Shown: positions 43,752-54,249 of the stretch, in pieces | How positions within the stretch are numbered: the first letter of the stretch is position 1 | Layout of the letters: the number at the start of each line of letters is the position of its first letter | NCBI RefSeq assembly: GCF_000499845.2 | Contig: NC_023759.2 | Location: 35,154,464 to 35,218,463 of the forward strand | Direction: 5' to 3' | Source: Phaseolus vulgaris | Taxonomy: Eukaryota; Streptophyta; Magnoliopsida; Fabales; Fabaceae | DNA length: 64,000 nucleotides | The notes under the pieces: generated by a model | Seen by the model: the letters and a program-made list of their open reading frames with translations, nothing else | Databases searched by the model: none | Told to the model about the DNA's origin: nothing | Made by a program: the position numbers and the translations under genes

Positions 43752-44969
43752 TGGTATCTAGAGTTTAGGTTTCTTCTTGTTTGTGTTTTGAGTTGTTTGT
43801 AGGCTCTTTAATTCAAGAACTTTCAATTCTTGTTGTTTCCTTTCTGTTTTTAGGTTATTTTTTAGTTTTCTTGTTGTTTTCCTTTTGCTATTACTTTGTG
43901 TTTTTATCATTTTAAATTTTGAATCCTTATAAGTTTTGTCATAGTCATGTTTTTCCAAGAATGTTATCAATTCTTTGTGGTCCTTTTGTTGTAATTTTTG
44001 GTTTCTTGATTTTGTGTGATGCAGTTTTCTGAGTTTGTTTCTTGTTCCTTTGATGCATTTTCTTTTTAGTTTTGAGTTCATACTTGTATTTTAGATCTAT
44101 ACAAATTCTTATACATCATTTCTATTATGTCTTTGCTAGTTCTTAATTCTGTTTTTCATTCCTATTAGGATTCCTCTGTTTTCCTGAAAACGTGTTAACT
44201 GTTTCGCCTTATTGCAATTGATTTACTTACTGGAAATTTCTGAAATTCTGGATTTGTGTTCGTCAAAGTGTTATACAAAAGTAGAAAAAAGAAGTACTTC
44301 AAAATTCAAAGTACAAAAAAAATTATAAATAAAATACAAACAGTGTGTAATTCTGCCGAAAAAAATACGGTAATCTGGCAGTGATTTTAGAAAATTTATC
44401 ACAATTAATTGGCTTACTGTTTTTGAGTAATTCCAGTGGCATTGTTGAGCTAAGATCTTGAATTTTCTATGGTTACAATGTCATTATCCAGTTCGCTTTA
44501 TATCATTCCAGATAAATCGGTAAATATCAAGCACAGTTTGCACAAAATATTTTCCAATAGTTCTATTTTTGTTTTCTTCATCTACTCTAGTGCTTTTCTT
44601 TAAGTCTCTTTTGTGTGCCTTCTTTTTCATTGAGTACCTTATTTTCTTTCTTGTCTTTTATTCATTAATCTTTGAGTTTGTCATCTATCTTGTATTCCTT
44701 TTGTTATAGCCGTTTCTTGTTTATACCTTTTCTTGATTGTCTTTCATTGTTTCTTTTGGTTTTGTGGTGTTTAGCTTTGAGATTGTGTGCTATTGCTTTG
44801 ACATCTTTCATTTGAGGTTACTAAAGGCCTCAAGATCAGATTGGTAAAGGGGAGTATTCTTTCTTTGGAGTGCTTTGAGTGATTCTTCCCTTCGGCATTT
44901 TGTTTTTAATTGTTGCTAACTTTGTTTTCCTAACATTGTTTGTTCTTGTGTTTGTTGTTTTCTTTTCTA
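43752..44969 (+). other. Primer site and untranslated leader of element C
   Basis: TGGTATCTAGAGTTTAGG at 43752-43769 is the primer site. The remainder is a 1.2-kb T-rich leader, homologous to D's leader, with no supported ORF on the element's strand. Confidence 0.75.
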
Positions 44970-47900
44970 ATGGATACCTATTCAAGTGATGAATCTTCAA
45001 AGTCACGCTTTACTCATAGAGCTTATGTTCTTAATGAATTGAAAGAAGCAAGGAAGGCTCTTGCTCAAAAGGATGAAGAATTGCAACGATTAGAAGCACG
45101 GTTGGCTAAGATTGAATTGCAACAAGAAGGAGTTTTCCATTCTTTGCATGAGAGGCAACCTTCTCCTAGACATTCTTCAAAAGGTTCTGCATCTGCTCAC
45201 GGTTCTAGAGATGATCATAGACGAAGGAGGCATCATCCTCATTCCAATGAAAGAAACAATCACCGTGACCAAAAACCTCACCAAGAGTCCAAGCCTCAAG
45301 TTCCTTTTGTCAAAATTCCTAGTTTTAGTGGGAATAGTGATCCTATTTTGTATTTAGAATAGGAGGCTAAATGTGAACAAATTTTTACAGCTTATAAGGT
45401 AGAGGAGGATCAAAAAGTGAATATAGCCTCTTTAGAATTCATAGATTATGCCATGAGATGGTAGCATAGTATTGTAATGGACATTGGCTATAACAAGAGA
45501 CCTCCCGTGGTCTCTTGGGACGATTTAAAGGAGTGTATGCGCTTTAGATTTGTACCACCACACTTTAGGAAAGACCTCATGTTGAAGCTCCAACGGTTTC
45601 AACAAGGCACGCTAAGTGTGGATGCATATTTTAAAGAGTTAGAAACGCTTTTGCTTCAAGTAAAATTGCAAGAGAGTGAGGAAGCTATGATTGCTAGGTT
45701 TATAAGTGGCCTAAGAAGGGATATTCAAGATGTTGTTGAACTTCAAGAGTATTCATGTTTGGGAGCTTTGGTTCATCTTGCAATGAAGGTTGAGGCCCAA
45801 ATTGCTAAACGAAATGCTTTTAAAAATTCCCCCAATGATGGTTACTACAACAACTCTTGGAAAAATAGAAAATCTTTTTCCAAAAACCCATCTAAAGAGT
45901 CTTCTTTCAAACCTAAGGAATCTAGGCCTTCAACTTCTAATCCTAAATCTCCAATCAAATCGTCTAGTAAGAAATGCTTTAAGTGTATAGGTTATGGTCA
46001 CATTGCGGCTAATTGTCCTTCTAAAAGGAATATGTTTGTGCATAATGGCATTGTAGTTAGTGAGCATGATTTGGATTTACCTAAGCATTCTTCACATTCT
46101 AGATCATCTAGTGAGCATGAGAGTGAGAGTCCACTTGAAGGAGATTTGTTGGTTGTGAGAAGACTTCTTGGACAAGTTTTACAACCTTTTGATGAAAGTC
46201 AAAGGGAAAATATTTTTCATACAAGATGTCTTATTCAAAACAACATTTGTTCTTTAATAGTGGATGGTGGTAGTTGTGCTAATGTGGCTAGTACAAGAGT
46301 AGTAGATAAGCTTGGATTGCCTACTATCTCTCATACAAAGCCCTACAAATTGCAATGGCTTAGTGAAGTAGGCGAAATCATTGTGAATAAGCAAGTCCTC
46401 ATTAATTTCTCTATTGGAAAATACAAGGATGAGGTTTTATGTGATGTTGTACCCATGGAAGCAACACATGTTCTTTTGGAAAGGCCTTGGCAATATGATA
46501 GAAAAGTTTTTCATGATGGCTTTACCAATAAACTCTCTTTTGATTTCCATGGTCACAAGGTCATTTTAAAATCTCTCTCTCCAAGAGAAGTCCATGAGGA
46601 CCAAATTTTTATGAAGAAAAAGAGGGAGGGTGAAAAAGTAAAGAGTTCTAAACCTACGCTTCTTGTTTCTAGGCATGAGGTCCAAAGGGATATAGTGGCT
46701 CACAATCCTATCTTCTTAGCTATTCCTAGACCTCTTAAGTTAGAAGCACTTGTAGATAGTCCTCATTGTTTGGATAATTTGGTAAAGGAGTTTCATGATG
46801 TGTTTCAAGATCCTCCAAAAGTTCTTCCACCTTTGAGAGGGATTGAGCACCAAATTGATTTGATTCCGGGATCTTCTTTACCCAATCGTCCGGCCTATAG
46901 GATCAATCCAAGTGAGACTAGGGAAATTTGCCAACAAATTGAGGAATTAATTGCTAAAGGTTGGGTTCAAGATAGCATGAGCCCTTGTGCTATGCCTATT
47001 ATCCTTGTCCCTAAGAAAGATGGCACATGGAGGATGTGTTCGGATTGTAGGGCTATAAATAACATTACAATTAAGTATAGGCATCACATACCTAGGCTTG
47101 ATGATTTGTTGGATGAATTGCATGGTTCCAAAATTTTTACAAAGATTGATCTTAAAAGCGGCTACAATCAAATCCGTATAAAACTAGGTGATGAATGGAA
47201 GACGGCCTTTAAGACCAACTTTGGTTTGTATGAGTGGTTAGTTATGCCATTTGGCTTAACTAATGCTCCAAGTACTTTCATGCGCCTCATGCATCATGTT
47301 TTAAGACCATTTATTGGCAAGTTTGTTGTTGTTTATTTTGATGATATCCTCATTTATAGCTTGTCTTTGAGTGACCATAGGATGCATGTTAGACAAGTCT
47401 TGGAAACCCTTAGGAAAGAGCATTTGTATGCTAACCTTGCTAAATGTATGTTTGCACTTGGTCATATAGAATTCCTAGGGTTTGTTGTGAGTAAACAAGG
47501 GGTGCATGTAGATCAATCTAAGGTAGTGGCCATTCAAAATTGGCCAACACCTACCAATGTGAATGATGTCCGAAGTTTCCATGGTCTTGCTTCTTTTTAT
47601 AGAAGATTTGTACCCAACTTCGGTACCATAGCTGCACCTCTCAATGATATAGTAAAAAAGGATGTGGTTTTTAAATGGGGAGAAGCACAACAAAATGCTT
47701 TTGATGTTTTAAAAGAAAAATTGACTAATGCTCCCATTTTAGCCCTTCCTAATTTTGCTAAAACATTTGAGATTGAATGTGATGCTTCAAGTATAGGCAT
47801 TGGGGCTGTTCTCCTTCAAGAGGGTCACCCCATAGCTTATTTTAGTGAGAAATTGAAAGGAAGTCATCTCAACTATTCCACTTATGATAAGGAATTGTAT

Positions 47901-49631
47901 GCACTTGTTAGAGCTTTGTTTACTTGGCAACATTATCTTTTTCCTAAAGAGTTTGTGATTCATAGTGATCATGAATCTCTTAAATATTTGAAAAGCCAAA
48001 ACAAACTTAACAAGAGGCATGCTAAGTGGGTGGAATTCCTTGAGCAATTTCCTTATGTGATCAAGCATAAGCAAGGCAAAAATAATGTTGTGGCCGATGC
48101 ACTTTCTAGACGCTATGCCTTGCTAAATCTTTTGGGCTCTCAATTTCTTGGCTTTGATCACATTAAGGATCTTTATCATGATGACTTTGATTTTTCTCTT
48201 ATCTATCAAGAGTGTATCAAAGGTGGACACAAAGATTTTTTTATACAAGATGGCTTTCTTTTTAAAGGAAAACGTCTTTGTGTTCCCCAAAGCTCCATTA
48301 GATTATCTCTTGTTAGATAAGCACATGAAGGAGGATTAATGGGTCATTTTGGGGTTGTAAAAACTTTGGATGTGTTACATGAACATTTCTTTTGGCCTCA
48401 TATGCATAAACATATTCATAGTTTGTGTGAAAAATGCATAGCTTGCCGTAAAGCTAAATCTAGATTGCATCCCCATGGTTTATATACTCCTCTTCCTATC
48501 CCTTCAATGCCTTGGGTTGACATTTCTATGGATTTCATCTTAGGATTACCCAAGACATCTAAGGGAAAGGATTCCATTTTTGTGGTAGTGGATCGTTTTT
48601 CAAAGATGACTCACTTTATTCCTTGCCACAAAGTGGATGATGCATGTCATATTGCAAACCTCTTCTTTCAAGAAGTGGTCGTTTACATGGTATTCCTAGA
48701 ACTATTGTGTCCGATAGAGATTCCAAGTTCTTGAGTCACTTTTGGAAGACCTTGTGGGGTAAGCTTGGTACTAAACTTTTATTTTCTACCACTTGTCACC
48801 CACAAACCGATGGTCAAACCGAAGTGGTAAATAGAACTTTGGGACAAATGTTGAGATGCTTTATTTTCGGGAATCCTAGAGTTTGGGAGAATTTACTACC
48901 ACATGTTGAATTTGCTTATAATCGTGTAGTAAATTCTACCACCTCACATTCTCCTTTTGAGGTTGTCTATGGGTTTAATCCCTTAACACCTCTTGATCTT
49001 CTTCCTATTCCCATACTTGATGATGTCTTGTGCAAAGATGGGGATGAAAAGGCTTCTTTTGTGAAAAATTTGCATAAAGACATCAAGTTGAGAATTGAGA
49101 AGAAGGTTGGCAAGCATGCTGAAATTGCCAACAAAAGGAGAAAAGCATTGTTATTTGATGAAGGTGATTGGGTTTGGCTTCAGGAAAGATCGTTTTCCTA
49201 CTCAAAGGAAGTCCAAACTAATGCCTCGTGGTGATGGACCTTTCCAAGTCCTAAAGAGGATTAATGATAATTCTTATGAGTTAGATATGCCTGATACATA
49301 CCTTGGTAGTCATACATTTAATATTAGTGATCTTACTCCTTTTTATGTAGGTCTCCAGAATTCGTGGTCAAATTCTCTCCAACTCGGGGAGTATGATGGA
49401 GATCAAGATCAAGAAGAGGTAGAGGCTGAAGATCAAGATCAAGAGGAGATAGAGGCCGAAGTTGAAGAGGCTCAAGAAGACATTAGCCTATCTCAAAGGC
49501 TTACAAGGAGCAAGTTTAAAGAATTGGGAAGTAGTGTTGTTTTCTCTTTTTATAGTGTCTTTTGTAGAATGTTTAAATATATAGTTTTTAGGAAGGTGCT
49601 TAGAGGGAAACATTATATACCTCTTTTGTAA
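44970..49631 (+). pseudogene. Element C gag-pol (three nonsense codons, two frameshifts), running into the 3' LTR
   Basis: Starts MDTYSSDESSKS at 44970 with a coiled coil (ELKEARKALAQKDEELQRLE). TGG to TAG at 45360-45362 and at about 45462-45464 break gag. The frame then runs from 45477 to 48320: zinc knuckle [14 protein letters not shown] (~45976), protease [14 protein letters not shown] (~46250), RT with [11 protein letters not shown] (~47330), RNase H, and a TAA at 48318-48320 where D has GAA. Integrase continues in the same frame to a 1-bp loss near 48680, then after a 5-bp loss near 49180 to the end. Motifs: [51 protein letters not shown]. The frame continues through GEYDGDQDQEEVE across the LTR start at 49394 and ends at 49631. 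Confidence 0.92.
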
Positions 49632-50378
49632 AGCATCTTTAGGCTTTAGTTTAGAATTTTCTAGAAGGTGACCCATCATGACTCACTATAGGCGTTAGAA
49701 GTGAGTGAAAGGGGACTTTTGGTTAGCTTGTGGTACAAGCTTTGTAGCCTCATGACCGGCCCTTACTCCTATAAAAGGAGGGCTTGGGTCCTTCAAATAA
49801 TGGAATTGATTTTTGAAGTAATGAAACTCTCCCAAATTGGTGATTGAGTGTAGTGAGAACTTGCCTTCTCCTCTTCCTAGTCTCATCTTGAGTGCCTTGG
49901 TTCCTCAAGTGGCGGCAATTCACACTTATCTTGGAGCATTCACACTTCAAGTGACGTGTTCATCAACCAAGTTCTTCAACCACATAAGTCTTCTCTCTTT
50001 TCCATCTATTTCTTCCATTTCCGTGCTCATATGAACTCTTAAACATGTCTTAGGTTCCTTTCTTGCAATTCTATTCGGTGCTTTAGCTTTAATTCATGTT
50101 TTGTTCGGTTCATCTTCTTGCTTGCTGAGTTTAATCGGTTCATCTTCCTTCTTTCTTGATTTTGTTCGGTGTTTTTCAATTGTTAAGCATTTTAATCGGT
50201 TCAATTGGCAAGAAATGGACTTCCATATGAGTTTTAGCTTGGTTACTTAAGTTTTGGTGAGTTCTTGAATGATAGAACATTGATCCAATTCTAGAAAAGT
50301 GCCTAATCATATTCCAGCTCAAGTTGATTCCATAAAATGTCAAAGAATCATCTATATCTTGCTATTGGAATCATATCA
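49394..50378 (+). repeat. 3' LTR of element C
   Basis: 985 bp, TATA box TATAAAAGG at 49770-49778. Its first ~80 codons extend pol. It has lost five bases (GTAGA-type) near 49540 relative to the 5' LTR. Confidence 0.93.
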
Positions 50379-50630
50379 GTTGGGGTGGCGAAGGACCTGT
50401 TGACAAAATTGGTCGGTCCAACAAACAGTCCCCCCTCCTCGAGCTTCCTTCTCATCTCTTCGTTCTCCTTTCGAAGAGCTAGGCATTGTTGATGTCTCAT
50501 CCTCATTCTTCTGGGTGACCTCCTCATTCATTCCCTTCATCTCTGTCATCTCTTTTTGCAGAGACATCAACAATGCCATATAATCAGCTTCAGACATCCT
50601 TTCGCTAGCCATGCTTCGAGTTGATACCAT
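50379..50630 (-). pseudogene. Element B gag N-terminus
   Basis: Starts MVSTRSMASERMS at 50630, a start commonly seen for Tat-lineage gag (family knowledge). An acidic, Met-rich helix follows (YMALLMSLQKEMTEMKG), then a Lys/Glu-rich segment. It is cut by element C and resumes at 42754. Confidence 0.75.
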
Positions 50631-50654
50631 TAACTTTTTTCTTCACACGAATTC

Positions 50655-50679
50655 TCTCGACTCCACGATGGACGTCAAT
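50655..50679 (-). promoter_or_regulatory. Primer binding site region of element B
   Basis: On the minus strand, directly after the LTR end AAGAACA comes TTGACGTCCATCGTGGAG. It is similar in shape to the GGCGCCCACCGTGGGG-type sites I recall from other Tat elements. The primer tRNA is not assigned. Confidence 0.5.
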
Positions 50680-51134
50680 TGTTCTTATACGGGACATAGA
50701 GAATGATTGAAACTACTATTTTGATTTTTCTCGATCAGTCTATCAGTTTGCACTTCAGTTCCTCTCCATATTTCTCTACTAGTTCCACTCATCGACATTC
50801 ACAAAATTTAGACTAAGATGATACGTGCATAAGACACTTCGATGCTCAATTCAAATATAATATTTATTACTCAATTCAAATATAATATTTAGTACTCTAT
50901 ATTCTAAGTACGGTGTATAATACATACTTAATTCTTGAAATTTATTCTTTATTTATATTATTTTCTTGAAAATTTATGTTATTTATATTATTTTAATCAA
51001 ACAAATTAAAGAATTGGGTCTCTACTTAATCTTAATTAAATGTATAGTGTGATGAATGCCCTGACCCGAGACGTTATCTGAATCGTGTCGTCCCTACCGC
51101 TATAGAAAGAAAGAGTGTCGTCCCTACCGCTACA
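50680..51134 (-). repeat. 5' LTR of element B
   Basis: Plus-strand limits TGTTCTTATAC and CCGCTACA. Strongly diverged from the 3' LTR, with internal duplications (CTCAATTCAAATATAATATT twice near 50850-50900; a TTCTTGAAA...TTTATATTATTTT block twice near 50930-50995). Its outer 30 bp is duplicated. Right flank GAAAG at 51135-51139. Confidence 0.8.
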
Positions 51135-51144
51135 GAAAGAAACA
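51085..51144. repeat. 30-bp tandem duplication covering the B border and target duplication
   Basis: The units 51085-51114 and 51115-51144 each hold the last 20 bases of the LTR plus GAAAG and flank; 28 of 30 bases match. The outer copy keeps CTACA, the canonical end; the inner has CTATA. Confidence 0.8.
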
Positions 51145-51445
51145 TTATTCCATTCCACACTAGTTAAGGTATATGTTGCGGGTATCCGATCAATGTGCCA
51201 TATATTATTTCACAAGTTCAAGAACTTGACCACCTTAAACCACTTATTGTAGATATCCCCATTAAACTCTTTTGAGTGGATCGCACTTTTCCCTTAAATT
51301 AATTATTAATTATACAACCAAATAATAATTCCAACAATCACAAATAACGGGTTTAAAAAATGAAGAAGTTGCCTTCGTTCTTATATATATTTTCACTTTT
51401 TTTTCGTTCATAACATTATCATGATCATCATCACAATCTCAACCA
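51145..51445. other. 3' flank of the CML gene
   Basis: AT-rich, no ORF. It should contain the 3' untranslated region and polyadenylation site of the minus-strand CML gene; minus-strand candidates such as the A/T-rich run near 51300-51340 are not decisive. Confidence 0.5.
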
Positions 51446-52093
51446 TCACCGATGCAGTTCCATCATACGAGAGAAGTCCTCGAAGCACACGAATCCGTCC
51501 CCGTTCCTGTCCACACCCTCTATCATGCGCCGGCACTCCTCTAACGTGCACCGCTCGTCGCCGATCGCTCTGAACACCCGGAGCAACTCCTCCGCCGAGA
51601 TCCTCCCGTCACGATCCGTGTCGAACACCGCAAAGGCCTCCTTAAGCTCCTCCGGATCCGACCCGGACTCCGGACCCGACCCGATGTGGTTCATGAGGGC
51701 CTCCACGGTGATGCAGCCGCCGGCGCCTCCTTCGACCTCGCTGAGCATGAGCGCGACGTCGGACGCGCCGAGGCGCGTGAGGACCGCCTCTAGGTCCTGG
51801 CGCGAAACGACTCCATCGTTGTCTCGGTCGATTAGCCGGAAGGCCTGGGCGAGGTCCCACCGGACGTCTACTGTGACGTCGGACCAGTCACCGGATACGC
51901 CGGGGAGAACGCTAGTGGGAGTGAGAGAGCCTGCGGCGCTGGGTGCGGCGGGCTTGTGGGTGGAGTCATCGGAGGAGGAAGAGGATCCGAAAGAGGGTGG
52001 GTCGGATCGGGATAAAGATCGTTCCTTTTTGGAGCGGAAGAAGTGTTTGGGGCTGAGTTTGAGGTTTTTGGGGTTGATGCTAATGAGCTTCAT
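51446..52093 (-). CDS. Calmodulin-like EF-hand calcium sensor (CML35/CML36-like)
   Basis: An intact single-exon gene of 215 residues, start MKLISINPKNLKLSPK at 52093, stop at 51446. The N-terminal extension (1-75) is basic, then Ser-rich, as in Arabidopsis CML35/36 (MKL start, LSP, RSxPxSF). Four EF-hand positions: loop 1 at 89-100 (DRDNDGVVSRQD), a degenerate second around 119-131 (Gly-rich, no Asp at position 1), loop 3 at 158-169 (DTDRDGRISAEE, canonical) and loop 4 at 195-206 (DRNGDGFVCFED). So three loops could bind calcium. The GDERCTLEECRRMI helix before loop 4 is strongly conserved in this subfamily. Likely a cytosolic or membrane-associated calcium signal relay. GC-rich coding sequence contrasts with its AT-rich surroundings. 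Element B ends about 310 bp past its stop codon. Family call confident; the exact CML number is not assignable. Confidence 0.93.
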   Translation of the reverse strand: MKLISINPKNLKLSPKHFFRSKKERSLSRSDPPSFGSSSSSDDSTHKPAAPSAAGSLTPTSVLPGVSGDWSDVTVDVRWDLAQAFRLIDRDNDGVVSRQDLEAVLTRLGASDVALMLSEVEGGAGGCITVEALMNHIGSGPESGSDPEELKEAFAVFDTDRDGRISAEELLRVFRAIGDERCTLEECRRMIEGVDRNGDGFVCFEDFSRMMELHR

Positions 52094-52320
52094 GTTTGGT
52101 GGTGGGTGAAGAAAAGAAGGAAGAAGAAGAGAAGTGGAGGAATGTGAGAGAGAAAGAGAATGAGAAAAGTAAAGGGTGGAGGTTGCAGGGAAAGAGAGTG
52201 GAAGGTGGTGGGATTAAATGGAGGCGCCATGGGAGGGCCATTCCTCACTCTTGGGTACCTTCCACGAAGTTTCCTACAAATCATGCTGTCATTTTAAACG
52301 AACCTACCTATTTATATTTC
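52094..52320 (-). promoter_or_regulatory. 5' untranslated region and TATA box of the CML gene
   Basis: On the minus strand AATATAAATAGG (plus 52309-52320) is a good TATA box. About 190 bases separate the implied start site from the ATG. The leader just before the ATG is a long CT-rich tract (plus 52104-52140 is GAAGAA/GGAAGAAG-type), common in plant 5' leaders. Confidence 0.6.
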
Positions 52321-53747
52321 TTAACTAAATCTTTTAATCATAATATCTTACTCTACTATGCTACTACATCAACGCTTTTTTCACCCACTCTTCATAAATA
52401 TGTCTAAAATCAGTTGAAGGGACACCAAATTTAATACTCCATGTAAACTCAAAATTAATTTAAATAAATGGAATATTATTTTACTTTAATTAACTATTTT
52501 TTTAATTTTGAATTGATTTTTTAAAAATAATTGAATTTATTTAATTATGTGCTTCACGTAAAAAAAGATAAATCATCATTTTCTTTTTTAAAATTTAATT
52601 TTTTTATTATTGAGGACAGTGTTTTGATTAAGGAATGCAATCAATCTATTTACTTTGTTCAAATTACTTTTAATTTAATAATATAAGCAATAATAATAAT
52701 AATATTCTTTTTTTAGTAACATGCAATTTATTAAGAAAATTAAATACTGATAATGATAATTTAAACATTTGAAATGTGTTAATAATTATGATGAAGAAAA
52801 GAATTAGTATAGAAGAGTGAGAAGAGATATAGCATAGCACTAATATTTGTTTTTGTGTGGGTAAGGTTTGTATGAAAATGAAATGGTGCATATGTGTGGG
52901 TTGAGTATTGCTACCTCTATTAGGTTGCTTTTAGCTTGGGGTAATCAAAAGTCAGAACAATTTAGGGAAAGTTGCTTTCTTATTGTAAAAGGGACACTTC
53001 CATCCCATGAATCTTCCACTTTTCACCACTGCTGGGAGAAACTACTTTATAAAACTGGGGGAATGTATTTCATTTTATTCAAGAAAAGGAAAATAAAAAC
53101 TTTACTTTCTTTACACAGTTTTTCCCATTCTTTCTTTTCTTTTTATTCAAATTATAATGATATTGTAGATATTGGAATAAAACAAATTACCGTACGTGAT
53201 AATGTCTACATATTTATTATATTATAATTTATTACAAATTAAAATAGTTTAAATATATACAAAATTTCCTTTTATATAAGAATTTTAAAACATAGTATAT
53301 ATACATATAATAAATTATATTTAGATAATTTTGTAGAATTATTTTTAAAAACTATTATATATCTAAATTTATATCTACTTACTTATGTTACTACGTAATT
53401 ATCATACTTAAATGTTTTTACAAGTAATTTTAAGAAGTCTTAATTTAACCTTTTTAAGTATAGGTTTTTCTATGTTAAATTTTTTATTAAAATAGTACAA
53501 TTTTACATTAAAGTTACAAGAATGGATAATTTTGATAAATATTATCAAAATGCGTAATTCGTATTATAGGAACACAATTTCATTTTTCTAAAGTCGTCAA
53601 TTGTATAAGGCAAATTTAATGAAATAACTAAGTAATACTAAAGTCATGTATTAACTACTACTTTCGTTAAACAAAATCTACGAAAAACATGTTTATTGAG
53701 CATGACTTTGATTAATTAAAAAACATTGTTAATTAACTAAAGTCATC
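52321..53747. other. AT-rich intergenic region upstream of the CML gene
   Basis: About 1.4 kb without a supported gene. An ORF at 52868-53227 has no recognisable domain and a low-complexity tail, so it is not called. The last 8 bases before the next element (53748-53755) are the hAT target duplication. Confidence 0.6.
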
Positions 53748-53989
53748 CTAAGGGGTTAGAGTGGGCAAAAAATCTAGTTAGGCTAATCTGATCCAATTTT
53801 TGCATTGCTCTTATCCATTATAAATCTGTTTATTTAAATCTAGTTTTTATTTTTATCCAAATTTTATAATTTTTTCAAATCAAATATCCATTTTATTTAT
53901 ACAAATTTTAAAAATTAGAAAATCCAATTTTTAATCCAAAAATCAGATATTCCATTTTGCTATGGATATGAAACTGTGAAGCATTATTA

Positions 53990-54245
53990 AACGCTCTGCT
54001 TCGACTCTCTCTCCATCACTTTGGCTCTCTCTCCACCACCTCTGACTCTCTCCACCGCCTCTGGCTCTCTCTCCACTGCCTCCGACTCTCTCCACCACCT
54101 TCGGCTCTCTCTTCACCGCCTCAGCAAATCGATTTCGTTGCATCGAACCACTCTGTCCCTCCACCGCAGCCTATAGTCTATTTTTTTCGATTTCGAAGCA
54201 CTCTCTCTTTCTGTCCACCATCTCTAGCAAAAACAACTTGCAGGT
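53990..54245 (+). repeat. CT-rich minisatellite in the hAT 5' leader
   Basis: CTCTCTCCACCRCCTC-type units, about 20-40 bp apart, repeat roughly six times between 53998 and 54125. The block is followed by a donor-like TTGCAG/GTAGGT at 54241-54250, consistent with a non-coding first exon of the transposase gene (inference). Confidence 0.55.
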
Positions 54246-54249
54246 AGGT

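Larger units (their letters stand above)
42760..50378 (+). mobile_element. Element C: Ty3/gypsy retrotransposon, CRM-like, inserted in B gag
   Basis: LTRs 42760-43749 (990 bp) and 49394-50378 (985 bp) differ by about 20 substitutions and a 5-bp loss. Flanks GTTCG (42755-42759) and GTTGG (50379-50383) form a 5-bp duplication with one mismatch. Primer site TGGTATCTAGAG at 43752. Gag-pol resembles D's over its length but has at least three nonsense codons and two frameshifts. The total of 7.6 kb is a full-length element. Confidence 0.93.
14589..51134 (-). mobile_element. Element B: Tat-lineage Ty3/gypsy retrotransposon split by nested insertions
   Basis: Outer LTRs lie at 14589-15014 (3') and 50680-51134 (5'), with matching 5-bp flanks GAAAG at 14584-14588 and 51135-51139. 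Read on the minus strand: 5' LTR, primer site, gag (50630-50379, then 42754 to about 41500), protease (about 41478-40933), shortened RT (40588 to about 40200), RNase H, integrase (39196-37809), spacer, an opposite-strand ORF (35583-37459), polypurine tract (15015-15034) and 3' LTR. Later insertions D, a copia LTR, a gypsy LTR and C separate the parts. Without them B would be roughly 8 kb. All coding parts are broken, and RT has a large internal deletion. The two LTRs are strongly diverged, so B is the oldest layer. Confidence 0.85.

Noticed and set aside
51525..52109. A 194-codon plus-strand ORF opposite the CML gene
   Set aside because: Shadow of the GC-rich CML coding sequence; the minus strand has clear EF-hand loops.
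52868..53227. A 119-codon ORF upstream of the CML gene
   Set aside because: No domain, low-complexity tail, AT-rich context and no homologous pattern that I recognise.
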